Positions 9,570 to 21,540 of a stretch of DNA of 64,000 nt are shown in pieces; position 1 is the stretch's first letter, and each line of letters begins with the position of its first letter. This DNA comes from Helianthus annuus (Eukaryota; Streptophyta; Magnoliopsida; Asterales; Asteraceae): NCBI RefSeq assembly GCF_002127325.2, contig NC_035441.2, positions 155,525,122-155,589,121 on the forward strand. The letters are read 5' to 3'. Below the pieces are notes generated by a model. It saw nothing but the letters and a program-made list of their open reading frames with translations, was not told where the DNA came from and did not search any database. Made by a program: the position numbers and the translations under genes.

Positions 9570-11758
9570 TGTCACACCCCCAAAATCCACCTGCGGAGTA
9601 TCACCGCTTGGGAGCGTGACCGACCAGGATCAAGCCATCAATCATATTGAACATAGCATAATATAAATAAGATAGTTCGTAAAAACCCAATTCAATACAA
9701 TTGATGTTCTAAACCAAACATAGTATCAATAGCGGAAGCTTAATAACGAAAACCCCATGTATAACATAAGTGCAAATGTTTAAGTGATTAACATAGCATT
9801 CACGATCCATTGCCCACAACGACCCGCTCCTCCTTGTGCAAGCTCCATAAGTACCTAAGGTCCTGCAAGGCATGCAGCAGAAAGTCAACAACTAGTTGAG
9901 CGAGTTCACAGTTAATAGTTCAGTAATAGTATAGTGTGAGTAGTAGTGTGTTCGTTCGTTATATCATACGTCATATTTCCATCGCGGCCTCCCAGGCAGG
10001 TATGCGAAGATGTTAGGGGATGTTCCTCCCAAGTATCCTAGACTAGGTTTATTAGTATCGCGGCCTACCAGGCAGGGGTGCGAAGATTAGTAAGTTTAGT
10101 TCGCGGCCTTCCTAAGGCAGGTGTGCGAAGTCAGTCATAATATCACGGCCAACCCTTGGCAGGTGTGCGAAGATCAGTTCAGTAAGTGTTACTAGTCTAG
10201 TCGTATCTTATCGTTCGGTTCTATCATCTGAGTATACACAATAATTCCTCAAATCCCATTCCCACCCGGGAACCCCATGCCTTGGCTGTGTGAACTCACC
10301 TTGGTTTGCTCGGTATGCTAAGTTATGCGCTCACCAGAAATCAATCAAGTCCTATAGGTCACGTATACTTAATCAGTTCACGTTCGTAATGTTTCACGTA
10401 CAATCAGTATTACAGAGTGGTTTAGCATTTAACATTAAATAACACCTAACCAATTTGCCAATCATACCAAGTTCAAGGTTACAAGCAAGTTCCTAAACTA
10501 ATTGTCGTGCTTAACAGAGTTAGTATATTTGACTGAGTTAACACAGTTTACACTTAACAGGGTTAACCACTTTACTGACATAACAGAGTTAACAGTTCAA
10601 TCGTTTGACAGGGGTTTTGATGATTAACAGAGTTTGCATACTTTAACAAGGTTACAAACTAACAGAGTTATAATTAACAGTTAACTGAATTAACAGGGCC
10701 GAAACCCTCTTTGGGCCGAAATCCAAACTTGGGCCGAAATCACCTTAGCCGAAATCACCTAAGGTGATTTCGTTTATATGGGGATTTCGTTGGGTATAAG
10801 GGTGACGAAAACACTTGGGCCCGAAAACACCAAGCTTGGGCCGAAAACTCTTTTGGGCGAAAACACCTTGGGCCGAAAACACCATGGTGTTTTCGTTGGA
10901 CATTGTTTTCGTTGAGTGGAGGGATTTCGTCAGGTACAACACTATCAACCACAGTTTCATAAAAAAACTCTAACAATTATCCAAAAATGATTCAATCGGT
11001 TTCATGATCAATCATCAACACAATTATACCCAGAATAATCATCATGGCAGTTTCAATAGCATTAGATATCATCAACAATTATCCATAATATATCCTAATG
11101 GTGATTCACCACACCATACAGTAGAACATGGACACATAATATTGGATCTGCAATTCATTAACATTATACTAATCACACAATTCAATATCTAAATCATCTA
11201 TCCATACCATCTTATGCAGAAATCATCAGACAACATCAGTCAAGAATTCTATCATGGATTTACACATCACCGAATATCCACAACAATGATTTCATTTATA
11301 CAGTTAACAAAAGTATCTAATTTATGTACGGCTAAACACTAACCGAGACCGAAAGCTGAGGGTTTGAGCGGGCAGAGAAGGCTCCTAGAGCTTGTGGTTG
11401 CCGTCACACAGAAAAGAAACTGTAGGGTTTTTGATGATTGAAACATCTCGCAAAGATTAAGAGAAAAATATAACTGAACCACTTCTAGGCCTAAAGCCCA
11501 TTCTGGTTTTCGTTGGTGAGCAGTGGACGAAAACACCAAGTGTTTTGATCTCTTGTGTTTTCGTTGGGGTAGGGGTTTTCACCAAGGGGTGTTTTCGGCT
11601 ATTACTCCCATTAGTTGATATTAAGCATGCTATTAACACAGTCATGTATATATACAAACACACTTATAACCCACATCAAATATAAATATAATCACAACAT
11701 TTAGCAAACAAGTACTAGATTAAGTCGAGTAGGAACTTTGAAAACTCGGGTTGTCACA
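9570..11758 (-). repeat. 3' LTR of the Tekay-type element
   Basis: In sense it begins TGTGACAACCCGAG at 11758 and ends GGGGGTGTGACA at 9570. At 9985-10175 it holds four copies of a degenerate module, CGCGGCC...GGCAGGTGTGCGAAG, spaced about 45-60 bp apart. At 10505-10700 there are many AACAGAGTTA units. At 10690-10930 there are repeated GCCGAAAACACC and GGTGTTTTCGTTGG blocks able to pair with each other. The GTTGGGGATAA just outside (11759-11769, read on the minus strand) is the likely polypurine tract. Confidence 0.95.
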
Positions 11759-11834
11759 TTATCCCCAACTTAAAAGAAATTTCGTCCCGAAATTTGGTAC
11801 GCACTCACTGAGGAAGCTAGGTAAGTTGTATCGT

Positions 11835-14800
11835 TCACTGGTTTTCCTGGGGTGTCACATCATCCCCCCGTTGATTTGGAATTTCGTCCCGAAATTCTGT
11901 AGTAGTAGCTTCAGCCTCAGTGGTGGTTGCACGGTTTTCGAATAACTGGGGGTACTTTTCTGTCATCTGGTCTTCGCGTTCCCAGGTGTACTCTGGGCCA
12001 CGACGGGAGTTCCAACGAACTCGAACAAGAGGGATTCTCTTGTGTTTGAGGACCTTAACATCCCGGTCCGTGATTTCAACTGGTTCCTCGACGAACTGCA
12101 ACCGCTCGTCGATGGTGAGCTCCTTCAAAGGAACTATGAGGGTCTCATCTGACAGGCACTTCTTCAGATTTGACACGTGAAAGACATTGTGAACTGCACC
12201 GAGTTCAGTTGGTAGGTTTAGCTTGTATGCCACCCTGCCTATTTTCTTAATGATCTCGAACGGTCCGACATATCGCGGATTTAGTTTGCCCCGTTTGCCA
12301 AAACGAACCACACCCTTCCAGGGTGAGACTTTAAGTAAAACCCGGTCCCCGACCTGAAATTCCAATGACTTCCTACGCTTATCCGCATAGGCTTTCTGAC
12401 GGTCGCGTGCTGCCGCCATGCGTTGTCGTATTTGTGCAATCTTTTCCGTGGCGTCCACTACAATCTCTGGACCCGTGATCTGACTATCCCCCACCTCTGC
12501 CCAACAGAGAGGTGACCGGCATTTGCGCCCGTACAATGCCTCGAATGGAGCGGCTTGTATGCTGGTGTGATAACTGTTATTATACGAAAACTCCACTAAA
12601 GGGAGATGCTTTTCCCAGCCATTGTCGAAATCAATAACACATGCCCGAAGCATGTCTTCAAGAGTCTGGATCGTTCGCTCAGACTGCCCATCCGTCTGAG
12701 GGTGATACGCTGTGCTCATGTCTAACCGTGAGCCGAAAGATTTATGTATCGCTTGCCATAGCTCTGACGTGAATCGTGCATCCCGATCCGAAATGATGGA
12801 GGTGGGCACGCCGTGCCTCGAAACAACTTCTTTAAGATAAATGTCTGCGAGAGTAGAGAACTTATCCGTTTCCTTTATAGCCAGAAAGTGTGCAGACTTG
12901 GTGAGTCGATCCACAATCACCCATATAGTGTCATTCCCACGTTGGGATCTGGGTAGGCCTGTAACGAAATCCATGGAAATTTCTTCCCATTTCCATTGCG
13001 GTATCTTGGGTTGCTGAAGTAGGCCCGCTGGTTTCTGATACTCCACTTTGACCTTTGCACATGTCAAACACTTGCCGACGTAAATAGCGATGTGGGCTTT
13101 CATGCTAGGCCACCAATATGTAGTTCTGATGTCGTGGTACATTTTATCCGACCCTGGATGTACCGAGTAGCGAGACTTGTGAGCTTCGTCCATTACCAGC
13201 TCTCGTAAACCGCCATAAAGTGGGACCCAAATACGCCCTGTTACATAGTAGGCGCCGTCTTCCTTTTGTTCCATTCGTTGCCTTGAGCCGCGTAAGGCTT
13301 CAGCCTTGACGTTTTCGGGTTTCAATGCTTCGATCTGAGCAGTTCGTATCTGTGCAGGAAGACTGGACTGAATAGTGAGCTGCAAAGCTCGTACGCGCCT
13401 AGGTAGAGTGTCCTTTCGACTGAGAGCGTCAGCCACAACATTGGCTTTGCCTGGATGGTACTTGATGGCGCATTCGTAATCGTTCAGAAGTTCAACCCAT
13501 CTTCGTTGACGCATGTTCAAATCCTTTTGCTTAAGGATATGCTCGAGACTCCTGTGATCGGTGTAAATTGTGCACCTGGTACCGTACAGGTAGTGTCGCC
13601 ATATCTTAAGCGCGAAAACAACAACTCCTAGCTCTAAATCGTGCGTCGTGTAGTTCCGTTCATGAATCTTAAGTTGTCGCAAAGCGTAGGCAATAACTTT
13701 ATCCCGTTGCATCAATACACACCCAAGTCCTTGTATCGACGCGTCACAATAAACCACAAAATCTTCCGTGCCCTCTGGCAGTGAGAGAATAGGTGCGCTG
13801 CAAAGCCTATCCTTTAAGTACTGGAAAGCGGTTTCCTGGGGACCTCCCCGACGGTAGGTGACACCCTTCTGTGTCAGTAGTGTAAGCGGCTGTGCGATCT
13901 TGGAGAAGTCTTTGATAAACCGTCTGTAGTAACCTGCCAAGCCCAAGAATTGGCGTATTTCCGTTGGTGTACGCGGTGCAGGCCAGTTCCTGATCGAATC
14001 TACCTTGGATGGATCGACATGAATCCCATCCCTGTTCACCACATGGCCTAAGAAGTGGACTTCACGAAGCCAGAAGTCGCATTTAGAAAACTTGGCGTAC
14101 AATTGCTCCTTTCGAAGAAGTTCCAAAATCAATCGTAGATGCTGCTCGTGCTCCTCCTGACTCTTGGAGTAGATCAGGATGTCGTCAATAAACACTATCA
14201 CAAATTTGTCTAAGTACGGCTTGCACACCCTGTTCATCAGATCCATAAATACAGCAGGCGCGTTCGTTAACCCAAATGGCATGACAAGAAACTCGTAGTG
14301 ACCGTAGCGAGTTCGGAATGCGGTTTTAGAGACGTCCTCATCCCGGACCCTCAGCTGATGATACCCTGACCTCAGGTCTATCTTGGAGTAGTAACTCGAC
14401 CCTTGCAACTGGTCGAATAAGTCGTCTATACGCGGAAGAGGATAACGGTTCTTCACCGTCACCTTGTTCAGTTCACGGTAGTCGATGCACATCCTGAAAG
14501 TGCCATCCTTCTTTTTCACGAAAAGTACTGGAGCTCCCCAAGGCGATGAGCTTGGACGAATAAAGCCCTTATCCAAGAGCTCTTGTAGCTGTTTTGAAAG
14601 TTCTTCCAGTTCAGTTGGAGCTAAACGATACGGTGCGCGAGCTATTGGTGCTGCTCCAGGAGCTAACTCAATCTGGAATTCGACTTGGCGGTGAGGCGGT
14701 AAACCGGGTAAATCTTCAGGAAACACCTGGGGAAAGTCACGTACAACTGGAATATCCTCCAGCTTCTTTTCTTTCGCTGATGCATCAGTGACAAGTGCCA

Positions 14801-15758
14801 GAATTGCAGTGTGCCCCTTTCGTAAACATTTCTGCGCCTTTAAGAAAGAGATGATGCTAACCACAGCACCACTCTTGTCGCCTTGAACTTCGAGAGGTTC
14901 TTGACTAGAGCGAGGAATACGAATGATCTTTTCCTTGCATAAAATCTGTGCGTGATGTTGGGATAACCAATCCATACCGATGACGACGTCGAAACTACCC
15001 AAAACTATGGGTATAAGATCAATCGAGAAGGTCTGACCAGCTAAAACGATGCTACAACCCTTGATTACATGAGCGGCTTCTACACTTTTACCATTTGCTA
15101 ACTCTACGACATGTTTGGTGTTTAGGGGTGTTGGTGTACGTTTTAACAATTTACTCATTTTCAGAGACATATAACTTGTATCAAAACCCGAATCAAATAA
15201 GACAGTAACATAAATATCGTCGAGAAGAAACTTACCCATAACCACATTGGAATCATTCATTGCGTCACCCCGACCTAGCACAAAAGCACGACCCCGAGAT
15301 TCGTTGCCATTGTTGTTGTTGATTCCCTCGTTGTTGTTGTTGTTGTTCCCGTTGCCCTGATTGTTGTTGTTGCGATTCTGGTTCTGGTTCAATTGAGGGC
15401 AATCACGTTTGTAGTGGCCTTCAGCCCCACACTGGAAACATCCCCGGTTCCCACGCTGTGGCTGCTGCTGCTGGTTCTGTGGAGCTGGCGGTGGGAGTTG
15501 CTGGTTCTGATTTGCTGGCCGTGAGCTTCTACAATCCTTTGCCTCATGACCCGGCTTGAGGCATCTTTGACAACGTTCCCTGCGACATCTCCCACTGTGG
15601 TGTTTGTTGCACCTATTACACCACGGGTGGATTCCCGATATCCACTCTGTCCCTGACTGCCTGATGACTGCTGATTCGGACTCTGGTAGTCGTTGGTGCG
15701 ACGCTGCTGCGCTTGAGACTGAACAGAAACTGATCCCTTGCTGGAATCCCCATCCCAC
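11835..15758 (-). CDS. Tekay-type gypsy gag-C/pol polyprotein
   Basis: A 1307-residue frame. Residues about 45-125 contain CCHC-type knuckles ([40 protein letters not shown]). An Asn-rich linker follows, then the aspartic protease with FDSGFDTS near 187 (the usual DSGA is DSGF here). RT follows with [10 protein letters not shown] and the catalytic FIDD near 523, then RNase H (VVYCDAS, near 669). The integrase HHCC zone is near 860-900 and its D-D-E triad in [15 protein letters not shown] and DGQSERT (about 930-1025). A chromodomain-like end ([16 protein letters not shown], about 1235-1255) can target chromatin. The real start is upstream: the knuckles continue gag, and a frameshift near 15620-15640 splits gag from pol. 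Apart from that break the polyprotein looks intact. Because the DSGF protease and the frameshift are both suspect, present-day activity is uncertain. Confidence 0.95.
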   Translation of the reverse strand: MGWGFQQGISFCSVSSAAASHQRLPESESAVIRQSGTEWISGIHPWCNRCNKHHSGRCRRERCQRCLKPGHEAKDCRSSRPANQNQQLPPPAPQNQQQQPQRGNRGCFQCGAEGHYKRDCPQLNQNQNRNNNNQGNGNNNNNNEGINNNNGNESRGRAFVLGRGDAMNDSNVVMGKFLLDDIYVTVLFDSGFDTSYMSLKMSKLLKRTPTPLNTKHVVELANGKSVEAAHVIKGCSIVLAGQTFSIDLIPIVLGSFDVVIGMDWLSQHHAQILCKEKIIRIPRSSQEPLEVQGDKSGAVVSIISFLKAQKCLRKGHTAILALVTDASAKEKKLEDIPVVRDFPQVFPEDLPGLPPHRQVEFQIELAPGAAPIARAPYRLAPTELEELSKQLQELLDKGFIRPSSSPWGAPVLFVKKKDGTFRMCIDYRELNKVTVKNRYPLPRIDDLFDQLQGSSYYSKIDLRSGYHQLRVRDEDVSKTAFRTRYGHYEFLVMPFGLTNAPAVFMDLMNRVCKPYLDKFVIVFIDDILIYSKSQEEHEQHLRLILELLRKEQLYAKFSKCDFWLREVHFLGHVVNRDGIHVDPSKVDSIRNWPAPRTPTEIRQFLGLAGYYRRFIKDFSKIAQPLTLLTQKGVTYRRGGPQETAFQYLKDRLCSAPILSLPEGTEDFVVYCDASIQGLGCVLMQRDKVIAYALRQLKIHERNYTTHDLELGVVVFALKIWRHYLYGTRCTIYTDHRSLEHILKQKDLNMRQRRWVELLNDYECAIKYHPGKANVVADALSRKDTLPRRVRALQLTIQSSLPAQIRTAQIEALKPENVKAEALRGSRQRMEQKEDGAYYVTGRIWVPLYGGLRELVMDEAHKSRYSVHPGSDKMYHDIRTTYWWPSMKAHIAIYVGKCLTCAKVKVEYQKPAGLLQQPKIPQWKWEEISMDFVTGLPRSQRGNDTIWVIVDRLTKSAHFLAIKETDKFSTLADIYLKEVVSRHGVPTSIISDRDARFTSELWQAIHKSFGSRLDMSTAYHPQTDGQSERTIQTLEDMLRACVIDFDNGWEKHLPLVEFSYNNSYHTSIQAAPFEALYGRKCRSPLCWAEVGDSQITGPEIVVDATEKIAQIRQRMAAARDRQKAYADKRRKSLEFQVGDRVLLKVSPWKGVVRFGKRGKLNPRYVGPFEIIKKIGRVAYKLNLPTELGAVHNVFHVSNLKKCLSDETLIVPLKELTIDERLQFVEEPVEITDRDVKVLKHKRIPLVRVRWNSRRGPEYTWEREDQMTEKYPQLFENRATTTEAEATTTEFRDEIPNQRGDDVTPQENQ

Positions 15759-16420
15759 TTTCTTTTGTTCTCGCTGGGTGTGGCAGAAGTAGTAGCTGGA
15801 GTAGTAGTAGCAGTAGTGGTAGCACTGATGCGTTTTGGCAGCTTGTTCTGATCCACTGCCTGATCGGTGAGTCGGTGAGCAAGACGCTGAATGTCTTGGA
15901 TATTGTTGAGGTTAGCCGACGTCACGTGGCTCTGAATCTCAGGCGCAAGCCCCTTGAGGTACAACTCAATGCGCTTAACTGGAGGGTCCACCATTGTTGG
16001 ACATAAGATGGCCAGTTCGTTTGACCGTTTCGTGTAAGCCTCAATCTCTGACCCCGTCATCTTCAGGTGGTATAGCTCGTTCTCCAACTTGTGAATGTCG
16101 TCTCGTGTGCAATACTCACGTTTAATCAATTCCTTGAAATCCTCCCAAGGTGTGGCGTTAGCAGCTGCCAACCCTAGGATCTGTAGTTGCGCGTTCCACC
16201 AGGTGAGCGCAATCCCTTCCAACGTGCCAGTGGCATACTTGACCCTGCGAGCCTCAGGGCATTCACACATTTCAAACACGGACTCTAGCTTCTCAAACCA
16301 ATGGAGGAGTCCCACTGCCCCCTCGGTGCCATTGAATGAGCTTGGACGACAGTCCATGAAGTTCTTGAAAGTGCAGACAGGCTGCTGCGCGTGTTGACCT
16401 ATTGTGTACGAATAGGACAA
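15389..16420 (-). CDS. Tekay-type gypsy gag (N-terminal part)
   Basis: A 343-residue frame starts [13 protein letters not shown]. It has the typical retrotransposon gag region, with [20 protein letters not shown], then [16 protein letters not shown] and [13 protein letters not shown] (about residues 16-115). A Ser/Gln-rich tail follows with KRKWDGDSS near 215. From about residue 260 on, the frame reads nonsense relative to the family, because the zinc knuckles are in the overlapping frame of the pol ORF. Gag forms the cytoplasmic particle in which reverse transcription occurs. The overlap (15389-15758) is a mutation artefact and not a programmed shift, since this lineage normally has a single fused ORF. 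Confidence 0.92.
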   Translation of the reverse strand: MSYSYTIGQHAQQPVCTFKNFMDCRPSSFNGTEGAVGLLHWFEKLESVFEMCECPEARRVKYATGTLEGIALTWWNAQLQILGLAAANATPWEDFKELIKREYCTRDDIHKLENELYHLKMTGSEIEAYTKRSNELAILCPTMVDPPVKRIELYLKGLAPEIQSHVTSANLNNIQDIQRLAHRLTDQAVDQNKLPKRISATTTATTTPATTSATPSENKRKWDGDSSKGSVSVQSQAQQRRTNDYQSPNQQSSGSQGQSGYRESTRGVIGATNTTVGDVAGNVVKDASSRVMRQRIVEAHGQQIRTSNSHRQLHRTSSSSHSVGTGDVSSVGLKATTNVIALN

Positions 16421-16897
16421 AGTTAAATACGAGAGTTAATGTAGGATCTAAAGATCCTAGTGTGAGTGTATACTGCAGGGTATACTACCTGCTTGAGCAG
16501 CTGCAAGTGCCGCAGCAATTTGTTCATTAACGAAAGCCGTCAACTGGGCTTGAGTCATGTTCACACGTCCAGACATGATCTTCATAGCAAATTCAACATG
16601 AGTTAGAGAGGTTCGCGAATAGAGCGATGACAGAAGAGTGTAAGCACATAGGGGTTCTCATGTAACGACGTATAGTAAGCAATGTAATCTAGCATACTAC
16701 GAGCAAAGTTCTATGTAGTTCTAGCATGCAGGCAATAAACATAAACCTTATTACCTAGGATGTCGAGTCTTGCACGTGGAGCGAAGCGTCGTTGTGGATC
16801 GTTGAGAGCACTGTTCTGGTTATAGTCTGGTTTTAATAAAAACGTTTTCCCCATATTAAAACCAAGTTCTCTATAACCAATGGCTCTGATACCAATC
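16421..16897 (-). other. Leader and primer-binding site of the Tekay-type element
   Basis: Immediately inside the 5' LTR the minus strand reads GATTGGTATCAGAGCC. TGGTATCAGAGCC (16882-16894) is the complement of the 3' end of initiator Met-tRNA, the usual primer in this lineage. The rest is untranslated leader with one small degenerate frame. Confidence 0.9.
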
Positions 16898-19083
16898 TGT
16901 CACACCCCCAAAATCCACCTGCGGAGTATCACCGCTTAGGAGCGTGACCGACCAGGATCAAGCCATCAATCATATTGAACATAGCATAATATAAATAAGA
17001 TAGTTCGTAAAAACCCAATTCAATACAATTGATGTTCTAAACCAAACATAGTATCAATAGCAGAAGCGTAATAACGAAAACCCCATGTATAACATAAGTG
17101 CAAATGTTTAAGTGATTAACATAGCATTCACGATCCATTGCCCACAACGACCCGCTCCTCCTTGTGCAAGCTCCATAAGTACCTAAGGTCCTGCAAGGCA
17201 TGCAGCAGAAAGTCAACAACTAGTTGAGCGAGTTCACAGTTAATAGTTCGGTAATAGTATAGTGTGAGTAGTAGTGTGTTCGTTCGTTATATCATACGTC
17301 ATATTTCCATCGCGGCCTCCCAGGCAGGTATGCGAAGATGTTAGGGGATGTTCCTCCCAAGTATCCTAGACTAGGTTTATTAGTATCGCGGCCTACCAGG
17401 CAGGTGTGCGAAGATTAGTAAGTTTAGTTCGCGGCCTTCCTAAGGCAGGTGTGCGAAGTCAGTCATAATATCGCGGCCAACCCTTGGCAGGTGTGCGAAG
17501 ATCAGTTCAGTAAGTGTTACTAGTCTAGTCGTATCTTATCGTTCGGTTCTATCATCTGAGTATACACAATAATTCCTCAAATCCCATTCCCACCCGGGAA
17601 CCCCATGCCTTGGCTGTGTGAACTCACCTTGGTTTGCTCGGTATGCTAAGTTATGCGCTCACCAGAAATCAATCAAGTCCTATAGGTCACGTATACTTAA
17701 TCAGTTCACATTCGTAATGTTTCACGTACAATCAGTATTACAGAGTGGTTTGGCATTTAACATTAAATAACACCTAACCAATTTGCCAATCATACCAAGT
17801 TCAAGGTTACAAGCAAGTTCCTAAACTAATTGTCGTGCTTAACAGAGTTAGTATATTTGACTGAGTTAACACAGTTTACACTTAACAGGGTTAACCACTT
17901 TACTGACATAACAGAGTTAACAGTTCAATCGTTTGACAGGGGTTTTGATGATTAACAGAGTTTGCATACTTTAACAAGGTTACAAACTAACAGAGTTATA
18001 ATTAACAGTTAACTGAATTAACAGGGCCGAAACCCTCTTTGGGCCGAAATCCAAACTTGGGCCGAAATCACCTTAGCCGAAATCACCTAAGGTGATTTCG
18101 TTTATGTGGGGATTTCGTTGGGTATAAGGGTGACGAAAACACTTGGGTCCGAAAACACCAAGCTTGGGCCGAAAACTCTTTTGGGCGAAAACACCTTGGG
18201 CCGAAAACACCATGGTGTTTTCGTTGGACATTGTTTTCGTTGAGTGGAGGGATTTCGTCAGGTACAACACTATCAACCACAGTTTCATAAAAAAAACTCT
18301 AACAATTATCCAAAAATGATTCAATCGGTTTCATGATCAATCATCAACACAATTATACCCAGAATAATCATCATGGCAGTTTCAATAGCATTAGATATCA
18401 TCAACAATTATCCATAATATATCCTAATGGTGATTCACCACACCATACAGTAGAACATGGACACGTAATATCGGATCTGCAATTCATTAACATTATACTA
18501 ATCACACAATTCAATATCTAAATCATCTATCCATACCATCTTATGCAGAAATCATCAGACAACATCAGTCAAGAATTCTATCATGGATTTACACATCACC
18601 GAATATCCACAACAATGATTTCATTTATACAGTTAACAAAAGTATCTAATTTATGTACGGCTAAACACTAACTGAGACCGAAAGCTGAGGGTTTGAGCGG
18701 GCAGAGAAGGCTCCTAGAGCTTGTGGTTGCCGTCACACAGAAAAGAAACTGTAGGGTTTTTGACGATTGAAACATCTCGCAAAGATTAAGAGAAAAATAT
18801 AACTGAACCACTTCTGGGCCTAAAGCCCATTCTGGTTTTCGTTGGTGAGCAGTGGACGAAAACACCAAGTGTTTTGATCACTTGTGTTTTCGTTGGGGTA
18901 GGGGTTTTCACCAAGGGGTGTTTTCGGCTATTACTCCCATTAGTTGATATTAAGCATGCTATTAACACAGTCATGTATATATACAAACACACTTATAACC
19001 CACATCAAATATAAATATAATCACAACATTTAGCAAACAAGTACTAGATTAAGTCGAGTAGGAACCTTGCTCGGGTTGTCACA
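16898..19083 (-). repeat. 5' LTR of the Tekay-type element
   Basis: Nearly identical to 9570-11758. Small differences include an A-run indel near 18290 and a short deletion near the outer end (CTTGCTCGGG at 19067-19076 versus CTTTGAAAACTCGGG in the other copy). In the minus-strand element this LTR would drive transcription towards lower coordinates. Confidence 0.95.
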
Positions 19084-20424
19084 CCATCCATTCAGTCCCA
19101 CACAACATCCTCTCCCATTCTCTTTGCAAGACCCACGCATGTTTTTCTACAGCCAACTTGTACAACAAAGGAAAAGTTGTTGCTAGCCTCCCTTTTGGAA
19201 ATGACAATCTTCTACCACCCCGCCCATCGAATCTTATTACTATTTGCCCCCCCCCCCAAAAAAAAATTAAAAATGAATCTACGTCTTATGACTTCAATAA
19301 TATTTATTGCTTTGGGAACCTAGCTAGCTTCTGTTCAATGGAAATGGGAATAAGCTCTTTGTTAAAATTATTGGGCTGCCCTCTATTATTTTGGGCTGCT
19401 TATATACGTATACAGTTCATTCTCTTGGTTTGTTGGGCTGATACTATGAGTTTGTTATTGGGCTGATGAGTTTGTTTAGTTGTTGTAACAGTTGCTAAAA
19501 TATCTAAGGGGGCTTTGTGTAACTTTGGGGACTGAAGCTGCCTTATTCTGGAAGTGCTGGACTGAGATGAAACTTATTAAGTTTCATAATATAAAAGAGA
19601 TGATCTTCTCTTTCTTTGTACTAGATCTGTTCATTTTCTCTCTGGTTGTTCGTTAGGGTTTCAAGTCAGAGATTATACGAATAATCTCTCATCTGTATCT
19701 GAGAGATTATTCTGTGTTGTGATTGTACTTCTGTATTGTTGATCATCAGTTGATGATCATCTGTGTACTGTTTGTACTTTGTATTGTTTGATCTTACTTT
19801 TGTAAGATCATATTTGGGTATTTTGGGGGGCAAATATTTTAGGGTTGGATAAATAAGATTTTGTCACCGTTTTGTCACCATTTCTTGTGTTGTCTCTTGT
19901 TTGTGATTTGATTCATAAAATTTTACATGGTATCAGAGCTTTGAGCTCTTGATCCGATCTTATTTCCGCTGTTAAATCTGATTTGGTTGTTGTTTTTGTG
20001 TGTAGGTCTGCTTCAAGTTGCAGATCTATTCCTGATATTGTTAGATCTTCTGGATCTTGGGAGGTTGTTTGGATTTTTCAAACCCTAGCTAGGGTTTCTT
20101 TCTTCTTGGTGAAGAACTGTGTTGGTCTCTAAATCCTTGAAGATTTAGGGCAAACTAACCAGTCGTGTTGTTCTTGATATTGTGTTAAAACTTCAGATCT
20201 GTTTAGATCTGGTGTTTTTGGATCGCTTGCACCCACTGTGAGATCTTTCTATCTCCTCTCTTTATTTTTTGATTGGTTGGCTCCTGTATTAAGACCTGTC
20301 CAGGCACTATAAGTGACGAACCTGGAATCTGGACACTGATACAACTTCGCCTTAGGTTTTGTTGTATATTTGTCTTGTTGTTGGTGTATTTGCTGTCTGT
20401 GTTTGTTTTCATTGGTTGTTGAGT

Positions 20425-21490
20425 ATGACTAATAAAGATGATAATGCTGGGTCTTCTCAGACTTTGATTAGCAAGTTGGATATAGGTGATCCATTGTTTT
20501 TACATCCTAGTGATTCAAGTTCTTTGACTATTGTTGGTATAAAATTAAAAGGCACTGAAAACTATAGGGTTTGGTCTAGTGCTATGAAATTAGCCTTAGA
20601 AGCTAAAAATAAATTTGGCTTTATTGATGGTAAATGTAAGAAAAATACTGATGATGAAGTGTTAAGTAGTCAGTGGGACAGGTGTAATTCAGTTGTCTTA
20701 AGTTGGTTGTTAAATTCTGTTTCAGAGGAGTTGTACTTAGGACAAGTTTTTTCAAAATCAGCCTCTGATGTCTGGACAGATTTGAAAGAAACTTATGATA
20801 AAGTTGATGGCTCTATAGTATATGATTTGTATAAAAAAATTAATTGTATTACTCAAAATGGAAGTTCAGTTTCTGAATATTATCATAAACTGAATACTAT
20901 GTGGAAGCAGTTTGATGCTGTACTTCAACTGCCTTCTTGTTCATGTCAAGCAGCTAAAGACTATAACGATTTCTCTACTTTAATCAAGCTTATGCAATTT
21001 CTAATGGGCTTAGATGATGTCTATTAGCCTGTTAGAACAAATTTATTAACAAGAGAGCCATTACCTTCAGTCAAAGTTGCTTTTTCAATTGTGTCTAGAG
21101 AGGAATCACATAGAAACACAAGTGCAGGGTGAAAAGGCCAAAATGTATCTTTTGTTTCTAAAACAAATCAAACTTTTGAACAAAAAAAGAAAGAAACAAG
21201 AGGACCTAATCCTAACTTTAAATGTACTCATTGTAATAAAATTGGTCACACTGTTGATAGGTGTTTTGAATTGGTTGGGTATCCTTCAGGGTTCAAAAAG
21301 AAACCTGGAGGTCAAGTTGGGAAAAATTTATCAAACTCTAGGTCAAATGTGTCATCTGTTCAATCTGTGTCTCCTTTTTCTCCAGAACAGGTTGCCAAAC
21401 TTCTGAGTCTTGTGGGTGAAAAAACCAGACTGAATCTCAATCTTCTAATATGGGAGGTGAGTCTAGTTATGTGTTTAGTTCTTTAGGGAA
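20425..21490 (+). pseudogene. copia gag, interrupted by stop and frameshifts
   Basis: The frame from ATG 20425 (MTNKDDNAGSS) gives 200 residues of copia-type gag with LKGTENYRVWSSAMK and VSEYYHKLNTMWKQFD. It stops at TAG 21025-21027, where relatives have Gln. The sequence resumes with the matching gag C-terminus in shifted frames, including the zinc knuckle CTHCNKIGHTVDRCF (around 21226-21270) and the phrase LVGYPSGFKKK. The gag C-terminus is followed by the protease start in another frame. I prefer 20425 over the upstream in-frame ATG at 20359, because the residues before it are a hydrophobic leader unlike gag. Confidence 0.87.
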
Positions 21491-21540
21491 GATTGTCTGT
21501 TGTTCAAGTTTAATCAATTTTGGTTTTGACTATAATTAGA

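Larger units (their letters stand above)
9570..19083 (-). mobile_element. Complete Tekay-type (chromovirus) Ty3/gypsy retrotransposon
   Basis: A full-length element of 9514 bp on the minus strand, flanked by CCATC at 9565-9569 and 19084-19088 (a perfect 5-bp target duplication). LTRs are 9570-11758 (3') and 16898-19083 (5'), 2189 and 2186 bp. Reading them side by side I noticed roughly twenty differences, so about 1 percent divergence and a recent insertion. Order in sense: 5' LTR, Met-tRNA primer site, gag, protease, RT, RNase H, integrase, chromodomain-like end, 3' LTR. It sits inside the LINE at 8832-19309. Confidence 0.96.
8832..19309 (-). mobile_element. 5'-truncated LINE split by a gypsy element
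   Basis: The flanks CTTTGGGAACGTAG (ending at about 8831) and CTTTGGGAACCTAG (19310-19323) form a 13/14 target duplication around a minus-strand LINE. Its poly(A) tail is the T run at about 8832-8850. Only about 960 bp of LINE DNA is present: 8832-9569 and 19084-19309, on either side of the gypsy element at 9570-19083. On the right part the minus strand encodes FPLLYKLAVEKHAWVLQ, typical of the region after the LINE reverse transcriptase. The left part encodes the C-terminal zinc-finger region. The 5' end, including endonuclease and reverse transcriptase, is missing. Confidence 0.82.

Noticed and set aside
9985..10175. CRISPR-like array
   Set aside because: Spacing and repeats are irregular and lie inside an LTR of a plant retrotransposon; CRISPR arrays are prokaryotic.
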